Assembly (NCBI GenBank): GCA_039105265.1 | Contig: JAPFFF010000317.1 | Span: 1 to 26,626, forward strand | Source of the DNA: Tritrichomonas musculus | Taxonomy: Eukaryota > Parabasalia > Tritrichomonadida > Tritrichomonadidae | Direction: 5' to 3' | Length of the DNA: 26,626 nucleotides | Shown: piece by piece, positions 25,513 through 26,626 of the stretch | Layout: every line of letters starts with the position of its first letter | Position numbering within the stretch: position 1 is the stretch's first letter | Notes under the pieces: generated by a model | The model's database searches: none | Seen by the model: only the letters and a program-made list of their open reading frames with translations | What the model was told of the DNA's origin: nothing | Program-made: the position numbers and the translations under genes

Positions 25513-25968
25513 ATGGGAATTCAACGTCATTCAGAAGAAGATTATTGGAAGCCAAATTATGCTAAACAAAAAGAATTTTCTCCATGGCAAACGATAATAA
25601 AAGGAGGAGTAGGTTTAGGTGGTAAATTATTAATGGGAGCTGCAGATAGTTTTACTGGAGGTCTTGCAAGTAAATTATTGGATGCTTCAGCAGGTGGATT
25701 AACCAAGCATGCTGGTGTTATTGGTTCAGTTGCAAGAGGTCTTGGTGAAAGCTTCTTGAGCGATAAAACAAGAAATAGATTAGCAAACATAGCTGACACA
25801 GCATTAAAATATGTCCCAGAAGGAAATGTGAAAACTGCCTTGTCATCAATTAATAAATCTGCAAAAGGCGATTCAGTTGGTGTACCTCTTGAAAAGCCAA
25901 CATTTTCATCTAATTCATTAAAAGAGAGTGAATTTACTACAAACAATCATGCGAGAACTTACATCTGA
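25513..25968 (+). CDS. small Gly/Ala-rich structural-type protein
   Basis: 151 residues. After a short polar N-terminus there is a Gly/Ala-rich amphipathic stretch at about 28-80 (IIKGGVGLGGKLLMGAADSF) with small residues alternating with hydrophobic ones, then a polar C-terminal half. Compositionally it is like small virion-associated or membrane-active proteins of adenovirus-like entities; no family was proven. It lies 18 bp after the ATPase, in the likely virion-gene block. TTATTTTTTAAATGG marks the start. Confidence 0.65.
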   Translation: MGIQRHSEEDYWKPNYAKQKEFSPWQTIIKGGVGLGGKLLMGAADSFTGGLASKLLDASAGGLTKHAGVIGSVARGLGESFLSDKTRNRLANIADTALKYVPEGNVKTALSSINKSAKGDSVGVPLEKPTFSSNSLKESEFTTNNHARTYI

Positions 25969-26017
25969 TGAAAACTCAATAAAACTCAATTTATGGACTT
26001 TTTTTGTTTATTTTTAA

Positions 26018-26554
26018 ATGTCAAAACATCTAACAGGTTCTAAGAGACTTGCGGTTATTCATAAATGGTTGAATGGAAGGGATGACCCAGATTGGGAAGT
26101 TTTGCCAACAAAGAAGAAAGACAAGTATATAGTAAAACCCCGAAAAACTCCAATTCGTCAAGATTCTCAAGAAAACTCAGAAAGTGAAAATATCGAAGAA
26201 ACTCAAGAAAACTCAAATAGTGATGATTTTGAAGAAACTCCCAGAAAGTCATTAAGTTCGAAAGCTGCACGAAAACCTCCAAAACCACGAAAACCTCAAC
26301 AAACATATGACCCTACTGTGAATGAAGAAATACTCAAACAATTAAAATCACTAGGTGAAGAAATGAAGATAAGTCGAGAAAAGAAAGAACAGAGACGAAT
26401 GATAAAAGAGGTTGTTGATAAAAGAATGAGTCAACCAAGACAACAATATGTTCCTGAAGAACCACAACAACAATATGAAGAACCACCACAACAATATATA
26501 CCTCCTCAACGAATAATGGGTAGGAGAAATCGCATCTTTGAAGATATGATGTAA
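26018..26554 (+). CDS. Pro/Gln-rich charged hypothetical protein
   Basis: 178 residues. There is a basic N-terminus, a Ser/Glu/Asn-rich repeat region (QENSESENIEETQENSNSDD), a KPPKPRKPQQ basic-proline segment, a probable coiled coil at about 108-140, and a C-terminus with repeated QQY/PPQ units. Low-complexity composition suggests a disordered virion or DNA-binding protein; function unknown. GTTTATTTTTAAATG precedes the protein and TAAA forms the stop. Confidence 0.6.
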   Translation: MSKHLTGSKRLAVIHKWLNGRDDPDWEVLPTKKKDKYIVKPRKTPIRQDSQENSESENIEETQENSNSDDFEETPRKSLSSKAARKPPKPRKPQQTYDPTVNEEILKQLKSLGEEMKISREKKEQRRMIKEVVDKRMSQPRQQYVPEEPQQQYEEPPQQYIPPQRIMGRRNRIFEDMM

Positions 26555-26572
26555 ATTTTTTTCATCTAAAAA

Positions 26573-26626
26573 ATGCTCAACAAGGAACAATATATGAGAA
26601 CCTCAGCTGAGGTTTGTACCCAAATT
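26573..26626 (+). CDS. start of the next Maverick gene (partial)
   Basis: ATG at 26573 opens a frame (MLNKEQYMRTSAEVCTQI) to the window edge, 18 bp after the previous stop, keeping the spacing of the block. Too short to identify; a capsid or replication gene would be expected here or further right. Confidence 0.45.
   Translation, partial: MLNKEQYMRTSAEVCTQI

Larger units (their letters stand above)
19405..26626. mobile_element. Maverick/Polinton-type element, left part (runs off the window)
   Basis: A compact gene block typical of Maverick/Polinton elements: Ulp1/adenain-like protease, probable minor capsid protein, integrase with chromodomain-like tail, and packaging ATPase, plus small accessory genes. 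The left boundary is placed at the GC-rich island at 19405-19464, followed by A-rich and hairpin-forming subterminal repeats; the exact tip and target duplication are not determined. The right end, DNA polymerase B and the major capsid gene are not in the window. The visible part looks whole, with no obvious breaks, so it is probably a young copy. Confidence 0.8.

Noticed and set aside
25557-25946. 129-residue minus-strand ORF antisense to the Gly-rich protein
   Set aside because: Pro/Ala-rich because it is the complement of Gly/Ala codons; no independent support.

Overview
The window looks like nuclear DNA of a parabasalid protist, probably a Tritrichomonas/Trichomonas relative. It is very AT-rich. 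It carries several members of the trichomonad ankyrin family with a DUF3447-like N-terminal domain. It has eukaryote-type tRNA genes and a Maverick/Polinton-type element of the kind abundant in trichomonads. Many stop codons sit in a TAAA context, which is the reported trichomonad poly(A) signal, and one gene has a TCATT initiator-like box next to its ATG. The species call is inference.

Layout. (1) 1-1937, minus: an ankyrin gene whose last repeats are scattered as single-repeat modules separated by AT-rich spacers. (2) 2200-3800: a graveyard with a possible small minus ORF, a broken BACK/F5-8C-type gene, a short amidohydrolase relic and an unidentified coding relic. (3) 4073-6460, plus: a long uninterrupted ankyrin gene. 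(4) 6954-9990, plus: a third ankyrin gene, split by one frame change and followed by four single-repeat modules in AT-rich spacers. (5) 10.0-11.3 kb: AT-rich DNA with a (TA)n tract, a diverged copy of the inverted-repeat element and another ankyrin relic. (6) tRNA-Lys(CTT), plus, and tRNA-Phe(GAA), minus. (7) 12176-13904: an inverted-repeat element with two 392-bp arms that look identical. (8) 14359-17332: a GC-richer array of about 110 27-bp units. (9) 17353-19374, minus: an intact P-element-like transposase with a Myb/SANT-like C-terminal module. (10) About 19.4 kb to the right edge: a compact Maverick/Polinton-type element that runs off the window.

The visible part of the Maverick carries subterminal repeats, three small minus-strand ORFs and an HNH nuclease. 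These are followed by a rightward block: Ulp1/adenain-like protease, probable minor capsid protein, integrase, packaging ATPase, a small Gly-rich protein, a Pro/Gln-rich protein and the start of another gene. Its genes look whole and are separated by only 6-49 bp in the rightward block. DNA polymerase and major capsid genes are not seen and would be expected to the right.

The most interesting observations are four: exploded ankyrin genes at two loci with spacers always at the same inter-repeat hinge; a recurrent dynein-LC8-like QT motif in three Maverick proteins; the perfect 392-bp inverted repeat with an older relative nearby; and a 27-bp satellite that is open in five of six frames next to a transposase gene.
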